A stretch of 64,000 nucleotides of DNA, from positions 558,001-622,000 of the forward strand of contig NZ_CP046244.1 of assembly GCF_009735625.1 (NCBI RefSeq), read 5' to 3'. This stretch comes from Moorella glycerini. Its GTDB lineage: Bacteria > Bacillota > DSM-521 > Neomoorellales > Neomoorellaceae. Made by a program: the position numbers and the translations under genes. The notes beneath the pieces were generated by a model, which was not told the origin of the DNA, made no database searches, and saw nothing but the letters and a program-made list of their open reading frames with translations. Of the stretch, positions 1-9,748 are shown piece by piece (position 1 is the stretch's first letter; each line of letters opens with the position of its first letter).

Positions 1-1686
1 GGCATAAGTTAAAATCTGCTCTTTTAAATCCCGGGCCGCCTGCAAAGTGGCCATGCCGGCGGCGTAGCAACTGCGGCTGGCCTGGCTACCCACATCATAG
101 GGTACCATTTCCGTATCCCCAAGGGACACAGCTATATCTTCCACCTCAACTTCCAGCACTTCCGCGGCGATCTGGGCCAGGGTAGTTTTGGTGCCTGTCC
201 CCATCTCGACGACACCGCTGGCCAGCTGGATTGTCCCGTCGGGCTGGAGGGAGAGATAGACATTGGAATAATCGGTTTGGAAGGGAAAAGCGCTGCTGAT
301 ATGGTTGCCAACAGCCACACCCAAACCCCGCTTATAGCGTCCTGAGCCGGCATGGCCTGCTGCCAGTTCCCGGCGCTTCTCCCAGCCGATTTTTTCCGCC
401 CCTTTGATTAAACATTCTCGCAGGCCACTGCTCAGGCAAGGAAAAGGAGCAACCCAGGTATCCCCGGGGGTAATGATATTTTTTAACCGCAATTCCAGGG
501 GGTCTATTCCTAAAATGGCAGCCGCTTTGGCAACCGTCATTTCCACGGCAAAGGTAGGCTGGGGAGCACCAAAGCCCCGGCAGGCTCCGGCAGGTGTAGT
601 ATTGGTATAAACGCTATAACCCTCGAAGCGGGAGTGGGGCACCCGGTAAATAGTCAGGCCCCGCGAACCAATAGCCCCGGGCACATCAGCACTCCAGCTA
701 CAATAGGCGCCGCCATTCATAATGGCCTGCATGTAGAGGGCCTGGAAAATGCCATCCTTACTTAACCCCAATTTCACCGTAATATAACCGGCATGCCTGG
801 TATCCGAAGCAATGAAATCCTCCTGGCGATCATAGACTACCTTCACCGGCCGGCCGGTAGCCAGGGCCAGGGCGGCAGCAATGGGCTCTGCCTTGGCGCT
901 CAAGCCAATCCTGACCCCGAAGCCCCCCCCAACATAGGGCGGGTTTAATACCCGCACTTTACTCAAGGGCAATTTAAAAATCTCGGCCACAATTCGCCGC
1001 GTCGGGTGGGGGGTTTGGGTCGGCGACCAGATGGTTAACTTGCCATCGCCGGTTAAAGCAGCCACGGCCGCCTGGGTTTCTAATTGACCCTGTTTTTGCA
1101 CCGGTAATTTATAAGTCGCCTCCACAACAATTTCCGCAGCAGCCAGGCCGGTGGCGATGTCGCCCAGCCCGAATTGCAGGATATCACCAGCTATATTCTT
1201 TTTGGTGCAATGGGGGTGAAGCAGCGGTGCTTCAGGTTTTAAAGCCTCCAGGGGATCATATACTGCCGGTAAAATTTCGTATTCTACCTCAATCAGGTCC
1301 AGGGCGGCCCGGGCTATCTCCTCGCTCACGGCAGCCACCGCCGCCACTTCATCACCCACGTAACGGACGACATCATCAAAAAGATATTGATCTTTAACTG
1401 CTGCCAAGGGAGGAATAGTATAGGTTGAAGTTGCCGCAGCGTTAAATGGCACCCGGGGAGTATTGCGATAAGTTAAAACTGCTTTCACCCCGGGCAAGGC
1501 TTCAGCCTTGCTGGTATCAATCTTAATGATGCGGGCATGGGGATGAGGGCTGCGTAAAACTTTAGCGTATAACATGCCGGGTAAAGTTATATCCGTTGTA
1601 TAAGTGGCTTTGCCCGTAACTTTTTCTAAAGCATCCAGGCGGGAAATGCCCCGGCCTACGATCTGGTATTTAGCAGCAGCCTTCAT
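1..1686 (-). CDS. Molybdenum hydroxylase (xanthine dehydrogenase family) Mo-binding subunit, partial
   Basis: Large molybdopterin subunit of a xanthine dehydrogenase/CO dehydrogenase-type hydroxylase; the gene leaves the window at base 1, so 562 codons are visible and the C-terminal part with the catalytic Glu is missing. The N-terminus shows the family opening (GRGISRLDALEKVTGKA), then the a/b hammerhead region (PHPHARI) and the glycine-rich GGGFG loop. The ATG at 1684-1686 has a GGAGGG site just upstream and overlaps the end of the 2Fe-2S gene by 17 bases, indicating translational coupling. With the two upstream genes it forms a complete FAD/2Fe-2S/Mo set in the order FAD, FeS, Mo. The exact substrate cannot be told from sequence. 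Confidence 0.9.
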   Translation of the reverse strand, partial: MKAAAKYQIVGRGISRLDALEKVTGKATYTTDITLPGMLYAKVLRSPHPHARIIKIDTSKAEALPGVKAVLTYRNTPRVPFNAAATSTYTIPPLAAVKDQYLFDDVVRYVGDEVAAVAAVSEEIARAALDLIEVEYEILPAVYDPLEALKPEAPLLHPHCTKKNIAGDILQFGLGDIATGLAAAEIVVEATYKLPVQKQGQLETQAAVAALTGDGKLTIWSPTQTPHPTRRIVAEIFKLPLSKVRVLNPPYVGGGFGVRIGLSAKAEPIAAALALATGRPVKVVYDRQEDFIASDTRHAGYITVKLGLSKDGIFQALYMQAIMNGGAYCSWSADVPGAIGSRGLTIYRVPHSRFEGYSVYTNTTPAGACRGFGAPQPTFAVEMTVAKAAAILGIDPLELRLKNIITPGDTWVAPFPCLSSGLRECLIKGAEKIGWEKRRELAAGHAGSGRYKRGLGVAVGNHISSAFPFQTDYSNVYLSLQPDGTIQLASGVVEMGTGTKTTLAQIAAEVLEVEVEDIAVSLGDTEMVPYDVGSQASRSCYAAGMATLQAARDLKEQILTYA

Positions 1687-2173
1687 TTTTAATCCCTCCT
1701 GTCCCCCGGGCAGCCTGCATAATAGCTTCTTCAATCTTCACGTAGCCGGTACAGCGGCAAATATTGCCGCTGATGGCTTCCTTTATTTCATCCCTGGTAG
1801 GCCTGGGGTTATGGTCCAGCAGGGCTTTAGCGGCCATGATCATACCGGGAGTACAAAAGCCGCATTGGACGGCGCCTGCCTTGATAAAAGCCTGCTGGAG
1901 AGGATGCAATTGTTCTCCCCTGGCCAGCCCTTCAATAGTTTCCACCCGCCTGCCCCGCACCTTTACGGCCGGCAATAAACAAGAATTTACCGCCTGGCCA
2001 TCCAGAATAACGGTACAGGCGCCGCACTCACCCCGACCGCAACCTTTCTTGGTTCCGGTAAGCCCCAGGTAATCACGCAATACTGTTAACAGGGAAGTCG
2101 CAGGATTGACATTAACCTTTACAGGCTCACCGTTAAGGAAAAATTCCAGTTCAATATCCGCCATGACCTGCAC
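1670..2173 (-). CDS. 2Fe-2S subunit of molybdenum hydroxylase
   Basis: Small iron-sulfur subunit (167 aa, the usual length) that passes electrons from the Mo site to the FAD subunit. The plant-type 2Fe-2S site is visible as CGRGECGACT followed by a later Cys (NSC), and the helical-bundle 2Fe-2S site as CGFCTPG plus CRCTGY. It overlaps the FAD gene upstream by 23 bases and the Mo gene downstream by 17, so the three are one transcriptional unit. Family assignment is firm; the substrate of the complex is not. Confidence 0.95.
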   Translation of the reverse strand: MQVMADIELEFFLNGEPVKVNVNPATSLLTVLRDYLGLTGTKKGCGRGECGACTVILDGQAVNSCLLPAVKVRGRRVETIEGLARGEQLHPLQQAFIKAGAVQCGFCTPGMIMAAKALLDHNPRPTRDEIKEAISGNICRCTGYVKIEEAIMQAARGTGGIKNEGCC

Positions 2174-3038
2174 TCTCCTTTGCCCGTTGCACAGCTTTTG
2201 CCAGGGCCTCTTCTACCAGGACCTCAGCTAAAGCACGGCGGTATTCCCGCGATCCTCGTAAGGGACTATCGCGGAAGGGCGCCTCTTCAGCGGCGACTCT
2301 GGCTGCCTGGCGCAAGTTCTCTTTACTAGGGAACTGGTCACAGAGCAGTTTTTCAGCCCGCTCCACCCGGAAAGGTGCGGGTCCGGCCGGGGCTACAACC
2401 ACTCGCGCCCTGGTAATCCTTCCCTGTTCCATGGCTACAATGGCGGCGACATTCATTATGGGTAGAGCCAGAGATTTTCTCATGGCAAAGCGGATAAAGG
2501 CCGAGCCCTGGCCCGTTTTTAAAGGGACAAATCTAACTGCAACAACCAATTGCCTGGTACTATCAATCCGCGAGATGCCCCTACCGGCATAACAATCAGT
2601 TACCCGCAGGTACTGCCTGCCCTTGCTGTCTATGACCTCAACTTCGGCATCCAGGGCCGCCAGGGCCACGGCCGTATCTGCCGCCGGCTGGGCATTAACT
2701 ATATTACCGACTATAGTGCCGGTATTTCTTATTTGGGGGGAACCGACTATTGCTGCTGCTTCCGCCAGGAGAGTAGCTTGTTGCTGTATTATTGGCGATC
2801 TGGCCACTTCGTTGTGGGTAACTCCGGCTCCGATCTTAATATAATTTTCTTCATAAAGAATGTTTTTAAGGTCTTGAATAGAACTGATATCCACCAGGCA
2901 GGAGGTTTCCTTTTTGCCTTCCTGTAAATCTATAAGTAAGTCTGTGCCACCAGCTATAATACGTGCTTGACCCTGGCGGCTTGCTAAAAAAGCTATAGCT
3001 TCAGCAATAGAAGTTGTCACTAGATAATCCCCAACCAT
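2151..3038 (-). CDS. FAD-binding subunit of molybdenum hydroxylase
   Basis: Medium subunit (295 aa) of the CoxM/XdhB type. FAD-binding signatures are present: AGGTDLL near residue 31 and GTIVGNI near residue 107, followed by the C-terminal CO-dehydrogenase flavoprotein domain. It is the first gene of the three-gene hydroxylase unit and the only FAD subunit in this window, although two further Mo hydroxylases lie downstream in the selenium cluster (11893-14151 and 25199-27766). The ATG at 3038 follows a GGGGAGGGG purine run. Sharing of this FAD subunit with the other hydroxylases is possible but only an inference. Confidence 0.93.
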   Translation of the reverse strand: MVGDYLVTTSIAEAIAFLASRQGQARIIAGGTDLLIDLQEGKKETSCLVDISSIQDLKNILYEENYIKIGAGVTHNEVARSPIIQQQATLLAEAAAIVGSPQIRNTGTIVGNIVNAQPAADTAVALAALDAEVEVIDSKGRQYLRVTDCYAGRGISRIDSTRQLVVAVRFVPLKTGQGSAFIRFAMRKSLALPIMNVAAIVAMEQGRITRARVVVAPAGPAPFRVERAEKLLCDQFPSKENLRQAARVAAEEAPFRDSPLRGSREYRRALAEVLVEEALAKAVQRAKESAGHGGY

Positions 3039-3179
3039 TATCCCCTCCCCTTCCTTACTCTATTATTTTCATTCTCCTTTGATTACCTTATTTTATTCGA
3101 CATTAATTCCAAATTTCCTTTTACCAATAATAAAATCTAAAATATTTTTTTGGTGTCATTAAAAAGGATAGCGCCTTAC

Positions 3180-3206
3180 CTTTGGGATAATTCCCTTTGG
3201 GATAAT
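3180..3206. repeat. Tandem direct repeat upstream of hydroxylase operon
   Basis: CTTTGGGATAAT occurs twice with a 15-base period (3180-3191 and 3195-3206), in the 319-base gap between ald and the FAD subunit gene. The rest of the gap is AT-rich and probably holds the hydroxylase promoter, but no convincing -35/-10 pair stands out. The repeat could be a regulator site; that is a guess from position. Confidence 0.4.
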
Positions 3207-3216
3207 AATCTCAGGA

Positions 3217-3262
3217 AAATAAAAAGCCCCTCCCTTTAAGTTAAAAGAGAGATGGCTTCTTT
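3217..3262 (-). terminator. Rho-independent terminator of ald
   Basis: On the minus strand an imperfect stem (AAGCC-a-TCTCTC pairing with GGGAGGGGCTT) is followed by TTTTTATTT. It lies about 100 bases past the ald stop and separates ald from the hydroxylase operon. Confidence 0.7.
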
Positions 3263-3357
3263 ACCCCTCAGGCACCTTTGCTTTTCCGGTCTATGCCCAT
3301 TATAGATTACCTCTACTTATAATGGCAAGGATTAATAGAATTTAAGCGGATTAGAAT

Positions 3358-4476
3358 TTAACATAATATCCCTTCCAGGGGAGTATAGGGAAGTTGCAGG
3401 GCCTGGGCCACAGCAGGGCAGGTAATTTTTTCCTCTAAAACATTAATCCCCTTCGCCAGGGCAGGATCCCGGATTGCTGCCGCCCGGAAGCCCTCCTTAG
3501 CCAGCTTTAAAACATAGGGCAAGGTAGCGTTGGTCAGCGCAAAGGTAGAAGTCCGGGCGACAATACCGGGGATATTGGCCACGGCATAATGAATGACACC
3601 ATGCTTAATATATACTGGGTCGCTATGAGTAGTCACGCGGTCAATGGTAGCAATACAGCCGCCCTGGTCAACGGCCACATCGATGATTACCGATCCGGGC
3701 TTCATCTTTTTAACCATGTCCTCCGTGACCAGGTGTGGTGCCCGGGCGCCGGGAATCAGGACGGCACCAATGAGCAGATCGGCATAAACTACGGCCCGGG
3801 CCAGGTTATAGCTGTTGGACATGATGGTTTGCACCCGGCCGTTAAAAAGCTCATCCAGGTAAGCCAGGCGCCGGGGATTGTTGTCCAGAACGGTAACCTG
3901 GGCCCCCATTCCTACAGCTATCCGGGCGGCGTTGGTGCCCACGGTACCGCCGCCGATAATAACGACATTGGCTGGTGGGACACCGGGTACGCCGGCCAGC
4001 AGCACCCCCCGGCCGCCATAGGTTTTTTCTAAAAACCGGGCACCCAGCTGGACGGCCATACGCCCGGCAACTTCGCTCATCGGCATTAATAAGGGCAGGC
4101 TGCCGTCGGCGAGCTGGATGGTTTCATAGGCGATGGCCACTACCTTTTGCCGGCATAAAACTGCCGTCAATTCCGGTTCGGCAGCCAGGTGCAGGTAGGT
4201 AAAAAGTATCTGCCCCGGCTTAAATAAGTCATATTCCGCCGGCTGGGGTTCTTTAACTTTGAGAATCATTTCGGCTTCCTCGTAAATCTCCTGAGCCGTG
4301 GATCTTAAAATCGCCCCTGCCTCCCCGTAAGCAGCATCGGTAATCCCGCTGCCGACGCCGGCACCCTTTTCAATTACTACCCGGTGCCCCTCTGCTGTTA
4401 AAGCTAGTACACCGGCCGGGGTTATGGCCACCCGGTTTTCCTGGTCTTTAATTTCCCGGGGAATGCCAATAATCAT
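3358..4476 (-). CDS. ald: Alanine dehydrogenase
   Basis: NAD-dependent oxidative deamination of L-alanine to pyruvate and ammonia. The 372-aa length and the opening [10 protein letters not shown] with RVAITPAG are typical. Substrate-site residues are visible in LKVKEP (Lys about 74) and TYLHLAA (His about 96), the NAD-binding Rossmann loop as [10 protein letters not shown] near 175, and the late Asp in VDQGG. The ATG has a GGAGGG site eight bases upstream. It is preceded by a sigma-54 promoter and a palindrome, and directly upstream on the same strand lies the sigma-54 activator gene, so control by that activator is likely. Confidence 0.97.
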   Translation of the reverse strand: MIIGIPREIKDQENRVAITPAGVLALTAEGHRVVIEKGAGVGSGITDAAYGEAGAILRSTAQEIYEEAEMILKVKEPQPAEYDLFKPGQILFTYLHLAAEPELTAVLCRQKVVAIAYETIQLADGSLPLLMPMSEVAGRMAVQLGARFLEKTYGGRGVLLAGVPGVPPANVVIIGGGTVGTNAARIAVGMGAQVTVLDNNPRRLAYLDELFNGRVQTIMSNSYNLARAVVYADLLIGAVLIPGARAPHLVTEDMVKKMKPGSVIIDVAVDQGGCIATIDRVTTHSDPVYIKHGVIHYAVANIPGIVARTSTFALTNATLPYVLKLAKEGFRAAAIRDPALAKGINVLEEKITCPAVAQALQLPYTPLEGILC

Positions 4477-4515
4477 GAAATTCCCTCCAGATAAGGATAT
4501 CTGGCATATTTATAT

Positions 4516-4531
4516 TGCAATTTTGGTGCCA
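4516..4531 (-). promoter_or_regulatory. Sigma-54 (-24/-12) promoter for ald
   Basis: Minus-strand TGGCACCAAAATTGCA matches the RpoN consensus TGGCACG-N4-TTGCW at all but one position, with exact -24 GG / -12 GC spacing. The predicted start of transcription falls about 30 bases before the ald ATG. Confidence 0.9.
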
Positions 4532-4570
4532 GCACAGATCATTGGAGCAACTGGCTTGGCGAACAGAAAA

Positions 4571-4589
4571 TTGTTGCCGGTGGCAACAA
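4571..4589. promoter_or_regulatory. Palindromic activator site upstream of the ald sigma-54 promoter
   Basis: TTGTTGCC-GGT-GGCAACAA is a perfect 8+8 inverted repeat centred about 52 bases upstream of the -24/-12 element. Two further TTGCC half-sites lie at 4631-4652. Position and symmetry fit an upstream activating sequence for the Fis-type HTH of the neighbouring regulator; binding is inferred. Confidence 0.65.
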
Positions 4590-4660
4590 AAGCTACCACC
4601 ATGCCACAAGTAATCTGCAGGACACATTTATTGCCGGAAACTTAAGTTGCCATCTGGAAA

Positions 4661-6217
4661 CTATTCCAGCCGGGTTAATTTTAACTTTTTCATCTTTTTC
4701 AACAAAGCCGTATGGGAAAGTCCCAGGGAGCGGGCGGCTTTACGGGCGGAACCATAATGAGCCAGAGCTGCGCTGATGATTTCTCTTTCTACTGCTTGAA
4801 TGTTTTCCGCCAGGGTTTTCGGGGTATCTCCGGAACTTCCCGCAACTGGCAGGTTACCGTGACCGGAAAACCAGATGTGTTCTGGTAAGATTTGGGGACC
4901 ATTGACCAGGTTTAAAGCCCTTTCCAGGACATTGGCCAGTTCCCGGATATTGCCCGGTCAGGAATAATGCATCAGTTTACTTATGGCCGGTGGGGTTATT
5001 TGCGGGACGGGCCGGTTAAGCCGGGGAGCCAGTTTGGCCAGAAAATGACCTGCCAGCAGAGGGATATCTTCCTTCCGCTCCCGTAAAGGAGGCAGGTAGA
5101 TGGGTACTACATTAAGGCGGTAATATAGATCTTCCCGGAATAAACCCTTCTGCACCATTGTTTCCAGATCGCGATGGGTAGCTGCAATTACCCGGACGTT
5201 GACAGGCACTTCACTGGTGGAACCTACTTTGCGGACTTTGCCTTCCTGGAGAACCCGCAGCAACTTGGCCTGGATGGCCGGGGAAGCTTCGGCTATTTCA
5301 TCCAGGAAAATAGTACCCCCCTCGGCAGCAGCAAACAGGCCGGGCTTGCCTTCTTTGCGGGCGCCGGTAAAGGCACCACCAACATAACCAAAGAGTTCGC
5401 TCTCCAGCAGTTCCTCTGGCAGGGCGGCACAATTAACGGCAATAAAGGGTTTCTGCCGGCGGTGGCTTTCAGTATGGATGGCCCGGGCGAATAATTCTTT
5501 GCCGGTGCCGCTTTCACCCCGCAAGAGAACGGTAGAGTCGCCGCGGGCGACCATGCGGCCCATGGCAATAACGCGGTTGAAGGCCGGAGCATTGCCGATG
5601 AGGTCGGCAAAGGTAATGGCCTCCGGCTGGGCCAGGGTATAAACCATCTGCCGCAACTCGGCAATATCTTTCATAGTGGCCACGACACCGACAATGGCCC
5701 CGGCGGGATCCCGCAAGCAGCGGCCGCTGGTCAGGTGACAGATCCGGCCCCGGGGGCCGGTAATATCTACTTTAACATGGTCGTCATAAGGTTGCCCATT
5801 AACCAGACACCGTAGAATGGGCAGCTCCGGTCCCAGAAGAGTGGCAATAGATTGTCCCAGAGCTTCCTGGCGCGTCAGGCCCAGCATCTTTTCTCCGGCT
5901 GGATTTAAAGAAGTAATGCGCCCCCGGGCGTCGATGGCGATAACACCGTCACTAACGGAATCCAGGACTATTTGCAGGTGTTGTTCGCGTTCTTCATGGG
6001 GTAAGAGCTGGATTAACTCCAGGTGACGTACCCCGATAATGGCCGCCAGTTCCTTTATTAATTGTTCGCTGGAGATCATTGTTCCCTCCTCTATCTCCAG
6101 GTACATATTATCAGGAATGACCTCCAGGGAAAGGATGTTCAGACCATGGCCGGATACCACCCGGGCCACATCGGCGACCATGCCCACCCGGTCAGCAAAC
6201 TGGAGCCGTAAGCGCAT
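4661..6217 (-). pseudogene. ACT-PAS-AAA+ sigma-54-dependent activator, interrupted by in-frame TGA
   Basis: Enhancer-binding protein for RNA polymerase sigma-54. The readable part (6217 to 4958, 419 aa) has an N-terminal ACT domain (about 1-75), a PAS domain (about 80-190), then AAA+ with Walker A GESGTGKE, the sigma-54-contacting GAFTGA loop and FLDEIAEA. At 4958-4960 the Trp codon of the near-invariant WPGN motif reads TGA. The same frame continues with PGNIRELANVLERAL and a Fis-type HTH (ARKAARSLGLSHTALLKKM) to a TAG at 4661-4663, giving a 518-codon ancestral gene. The product would lack its DNA-binding domain unless TGA is read through or the base is a sequencing error. An ACT domain suggests amino-acid sensing, fitting the adjacent ald. 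Confidence 0.88.
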
Positions 6218-6243
6218 GGAAAATCACTCTCTCCTCTAAAGAT

Positions 6244-6270
6244 AGGGCTCCGGTTTAGCGCCAGAGCCCT
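6244..6270 (-). terminator. Hairpin between binding-protein gene and regulator
   Basis: AGGGCTC and GAGCCCT arms enclose a short loop just past the stop of the BMP-protein fragment. The T-tract that should follow on the minus strand is poor, so it may be a weak terminator or a processing signal. Confidence 0.45.
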
Positions 6271-6282
6271 GCATAATAACAA

Positions 6283-6683
6283 TTACTTGCTCAACTTGCT
6301 CAGGTCGATTTTGCCGTCGGCCAGATCCCTGGTGATTTGCTCCAGTTTGGCCTTGACTTCGGCCGGCACTTTATTTTCAAAGCCGTGCCAGGGCGATAGA
6401 TAGACAGCCTTTTCCTTGACGCCCAGGTTGTAGAACTGGGGTTTAAAGGTGCCGTCCTGGATCGTTTGAACTACAAAGGAAATCAGCACCGGTACGCTCT
6501 TGATACCACTGACCAGCACCGTATCCGGGGCCACGGCGTTCTGGTCAGTGTTGCTGCCAATGGCCAGTACCTTCTTCTGCTGGGCCGCCTGGATGGCCCC
6601 CAGGCCGGCCTGGTTGGCATTGGCCATGATAATGTCGGCTCCCTGGTTTTGAATTATCGCCAGGGCGGTTTCTTTCATTTTGT
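6283..6683 (-). pseudogene. BMP-family substrate-binding lipoprotein, C-terminal fragment
   Basis: Downstream part of the substrate-binding protein gene whose front half lies at 9818-10468. The fragment begins in the shared 8-base target duplication and reads KETALAIIQNQGADIIMANANQAGLGAIQ-style sequence characteristic of the Bmp/Med (nucleoside-binding) family, ending in SKLSK. An open frame continues into the insertion sequence as far as 6777, but those residues come from the ISL3 end. Joined at the duplication, the halves give one continuous reading frame (DDVNKM then KETALA), so insertion is the only visible damage. Confidence 0.9.
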
Positions 6684-6697
6684 GGCTCCTCGCTACA

Positions 6698-7888
6698 TCA
6701 AGTGGGTAAACCAAAATCCAGGTTACCAGCAATAAGATAAGAGATGGTAATAAAGTTAGCCTTATTACGATAGCCACGAGCCTTTGCTTTTCCAGCTTGC
6801 AATAGACTGTTGGTACCCTCCAGGAGGCCGTTAGAAATACGGCTGTTAAACCAACTTAGCACTCCTTCCCAGTGGCGTTTAATCGTTTTAGCAGCCTCAA
6901 TCATCGGTTGCAGGCGGCAATGGGTCGCCCAGAAATACCACCGCTTGAGATGGGCTTCGCCACTCTTCCGATCAGGCTGGTTAAAAAGATCCTGGAAGGC
7001 CAGCTTGATGCGATAGGCTCGCCCGGTTTTTAGATGGCAACGGCTAAGGGCCTCTATGCTTGCTTTTTGTTTACTGGTCAGATTGGCAGGGTTCTTAAGC
7101 CATTGATAACGGGTCTTCTTTAAAAGGTCTGTCTCCCGGCTCTCCTGGCGTCGTACTTCATCAAGGGCCTGATTGACTATTTGCATGAGGTGATAACGGT
7201 CTAAAACTATGGTGGCATGGGAAAGGTGCTCCTTAAGGCCGGCAATAAATGCCGGTGAAAGGTCGCAGCACACTTCCTTAATGGCTTCTGGATTACCGTT
7301 ATGCTGGATAAAATCTTCTACAAAAGCGGCAATGGTATCCTTAGCTCTGCCCGGGGTGGCAAACAGTAATGCGCCCTTATCTAAATCCACAAACAGGGTG
7401 ATATAATCGTGTCCTTTCCGGGCGGAGGTTTCATCGATACCGATGCGGGTTACACCACTAAAGTCGGCCTTGGCTCTGCCGGCCACCACGTAATGTTTTA
7501 CTACCCGCCACAGCCGGGTATCGTGTTCGTTTAATAATCTGGCTACGGCAGCCATAGGCATATCTTTGGCCAGGCGCATGAGCTGGGCTTCAAACAAGAG
7601 GGTAAACCCGCCCTCCCCTTGAGCCCAGGGTACCTCAACTCGCCTGACCCCGCAGCCGTGTTTACACTCTACCCGGGGTACACGGGCGATGATGAAGGCT
7701 TGATATTGAAAGAAGTCCAGATGGCGCCAAACCTGCTTCTCCGTATCATAGGCTTTGGCTCCAGGTTTGCCGCAGACTGGACAATTAAAGCTTGCACCGC
7801 GCTCAAAATCAACATGGATATCGAGGCACCCTTTTTGTTTTGAGAAAATCCTGAATCCGTGATAATAACAACTGGGTAGAACTCGCAC
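6698..7888 (-). pseudogene. ISL3-family transposase, split near its N-terminus
   Basis: Transposase with an N-terminal zinc ribbon (CPVCGKPG ... CKHGCG), a DDE core (GIDETS, DLSPAF, and the late Glu in LLEGTNSLL) and the ISL3-type C-terminus. The open frame shown uses a GTG at 7888 that lies within the nested IS1380 end. The true front is at 9545-9618: from a TTG at 9618 it reads PDQNALFAHALGLTPPWKV, and joining across the AAAAT duplication restores VTEVIFSKQKGCLDIH without frame change. The original protein was about 408 aa. The remaining ORF keeps the zinc ribbon and catalytic core, so a shortened protein could be made, but normal expression is broken. Confidence 0.9.
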
Positions 7889-9544
7889 TAACAGTAAATG
7901 GTATTAACAGTTATATTTAACATCTGCTGATACATTGAATTGGGTCTAAAGTTGATTATGTGGACGAAGGCTATTTACTCTTACCTTGGGTCCCCTGGAT
8001 AAGGGAATAACAAAGTAGACCTCTCGTCCTAAGAGGCTTGGAGCCTGCTTATACAGCTAACTGGAGCTAGAAGTTCTGTATTAAGCCAACGCTTTATATA
8101 GGTACCGGAAAGCTGGATACCACGGGCTGTGCTGCCCAAATCGTAATTTGACCTGCCGGGCGTGGTGAACCAGCCGGGACGCTATGGTAATCAGGTTTTG
8201 TATAACGGTACGCAGCCGCCGGCGTTGAGCTTTCTTATTGCGCAGCGGTACCTCCTTTAGCGGGAGGCTAAACTGCCCCAGAAGCCTTAGAATGTTGTAG
8301 GCGAAAACACCCAGGTGTAGCACCAGGTCATTGGTGGCAAACTTGCCGCTGGGCAGCCGTTCCAGGTCTAAATCGTTTTTGATTTCACTGTGGAATTGCT
8401 CACTGGTGCCGTGGTCGTGGTAGAGGGTAATGATATCCTCCACCGGGTCGGGTAAAGTGGTCCAGTAGGTTTCGACCTCAATTTCCGGGACCAGGAGAAG
8501 CTGGCCGTTTCGTAATATCGTCCGCTCGGTGACCTTATACACCAGACGGACAGGGGTGTCAGCACCCTCGATTTTCACCATCTGGTGCCCCCGATAGACG
8601 GTTTTTCCCTCCCGTTCTAGGGTGGCGGTACCATTTTCCTTGGCAATGGCCAGCCAGGCCTCCGGCGTTTCCTTGCGCAGGTTACGCTTAATGATAAAAT
8701 CGGCTTTGATTTCCGGGTCCAAACAGACCTGGAGATTATCCTGGCTGTCATTACCGCCATCCATCCGTACTAAAAGTGGCAGCGAAGTGATAGCGCGAGC
8801 AAAGGTTAGAGCTTGTCGCAGGAACTCCGGCGTCCCTTTTTGGCAATGCTGTTTCCCGGCCCGCAGTTCGGTATGGACGCAGTAGCCTTCCCTACCGAGG
8901 TAGGCGAAGATAGGCGCATAACCGTCGTAGCCCTTATAGGTCCTGGAAACACCCTCTTTCTTGGAATTTGAATTATCAAAGGGAGTAACATCAATATCCA
9001 AAGGGACATATTGGCGCTTTAGTTCCCTGGAACCCAGGGTAACAGGAGTTACCGGTGCCTTAAGTTTCTTAAGGAACCTGGCCGTTTCCTCGAGGATAAT
9101 CTCCTGGTAGGGTACACTATGAGCTATCATATCCAGGCGCTGGCGCAGGGTAGGGCTTGAAGGCACATCCTGAATACCCAGCGCCGCAGCGAAGAAGGGG
9201 TCATCCCGAAAAAGCTCAATATGGTCAAAATCACTGCGACCCTGGCAAAGCAGGCCCACGTAAGAGGTGATAACATCCCCGTGAGAAATATCCGGAGAAG
9301 AAACACCAGGTATCCGGGTCTTATTTAGCCTGAGTTTCAGAGCAGTATGATCAATGATTTCCCCCACCAGAGCCAGTCCGGCAACGGGGGTAAGGTGTTC
9401 ATCAGACTGTTCAATGATGAATTTCATGGCCGCACCTCGCAGGTGAACATGGATTCGTTTGCCATCCAGCCTATTATACCTTATTTTTCGCGAGGTTTTG
9501 AGCCATATCCAGATATTTTGTTATTGGGTTGTCACGGATTCAGG
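7850..9544 (-). mobile_element. IS1380-family insertion sequence nested in the ISL3 element
   Basis: Terminal inverted repeats CCTGAATCCGTGA start at 7850 (inward) and end at 9544 (complement TCACGGATTCAGG); CCT at the tip is usual for IS1380. The flanking duplications AAAAT at 7845-7849 and 9545-9549 are 5 bases. The 1695-bp length fits the family. A TATAAT box on the minus strand near 9475 probably serves the transposase. Confidence 0.93.
8081..9427 (-). CDS. IS1380-family transposase
   Basis: DDE transposase of 448 aa, full length for IS1380. The N-terminus (SDEHLTPVAGLALVGEIIDHT) and GYDGYAPIFAYLG region are recognisable; acidic catalytic candidates lie in DIDVTPFDNS, VRMDGGNDS and the late DHGTSEQFHSEIKNDLDLE segment. 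ATG at 9427 follows a GCGAGGTG site. It is the only gene of the nested element and appears intact, so the element may still move, which would leave a repairable ISL3 transposase. Confidence 0.95.
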   Translation of the reverse strand: MKFIIEQSDEHLTPVAGLALVGEIIDHTALKLRLNKTRIPGVSSPDISHGDVITSYVGLLCQGRSDFDHIELFRDDPFFAAALGIQDVPSSPTLRQRLDMIAHSVPYQEIILEETARFLKKLKAPVTPVTLGSRELKRQYVPLDIDVTPFDNSNSKKEGVSRTYKGYDGYAPIFAYLGREGYCVHTELRAGKQHCQKGTPEFLRQALTFARAITSLPLLVRMDGGNDSQDNLQVCLDPEIKADFIIKRNLRKETPEAWLAIAKENGTATLEREGKTVYRGHQMVKIEGADTPVRLVYKVTERTILRNGQLLLVPEIEVETYWTTLPDPVEDIITLYHDHGTSEQFHSEIKNDLDLERLPSGKFATNDLVLHLGVFAYNILRLLGQFSLPLKEVPLRNKKAQRRRLRTVIQNLITIASRLVHHARQVKLRFGQHSPWYPAFRYLYKALA

Positions 9545-9748
9545 AAAATAACTTCGGTAACCTTCCAGGGAGGGGTTAGACCCAGGGCATGGGCAAATAA
9601 GGCGTTTTGGTCGGGCAATGCTGGCCACTTCCTTTACCACCAGTATTGACCAGCATTTCTACACTATAAGGCGATATTCCTTCTTGTTGTCATTTATTTA
9701 CATAAATGTTAGCAAGTCTTGTAGGCTAAAATTACCATTTATGGAATC

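Noticed and set aside
4958-4960. TGA read as selenocysteine
   Set aside because: The position is the Trp of the conserved WPGN motif, not a Cys/Sec site, and no obvious selenocysteine-insertion hairpin was seen just downstream.
7984-9587. First guess at IS1380 ends (CCTTGGGTC / GACCCAGG)
   Set aside because: No matching target duplication; the pair CCTGAATCCGTGA at 7850 and 9544 has exact repeats, a 5-bp duplication and restores the ISL3 transposase frame.
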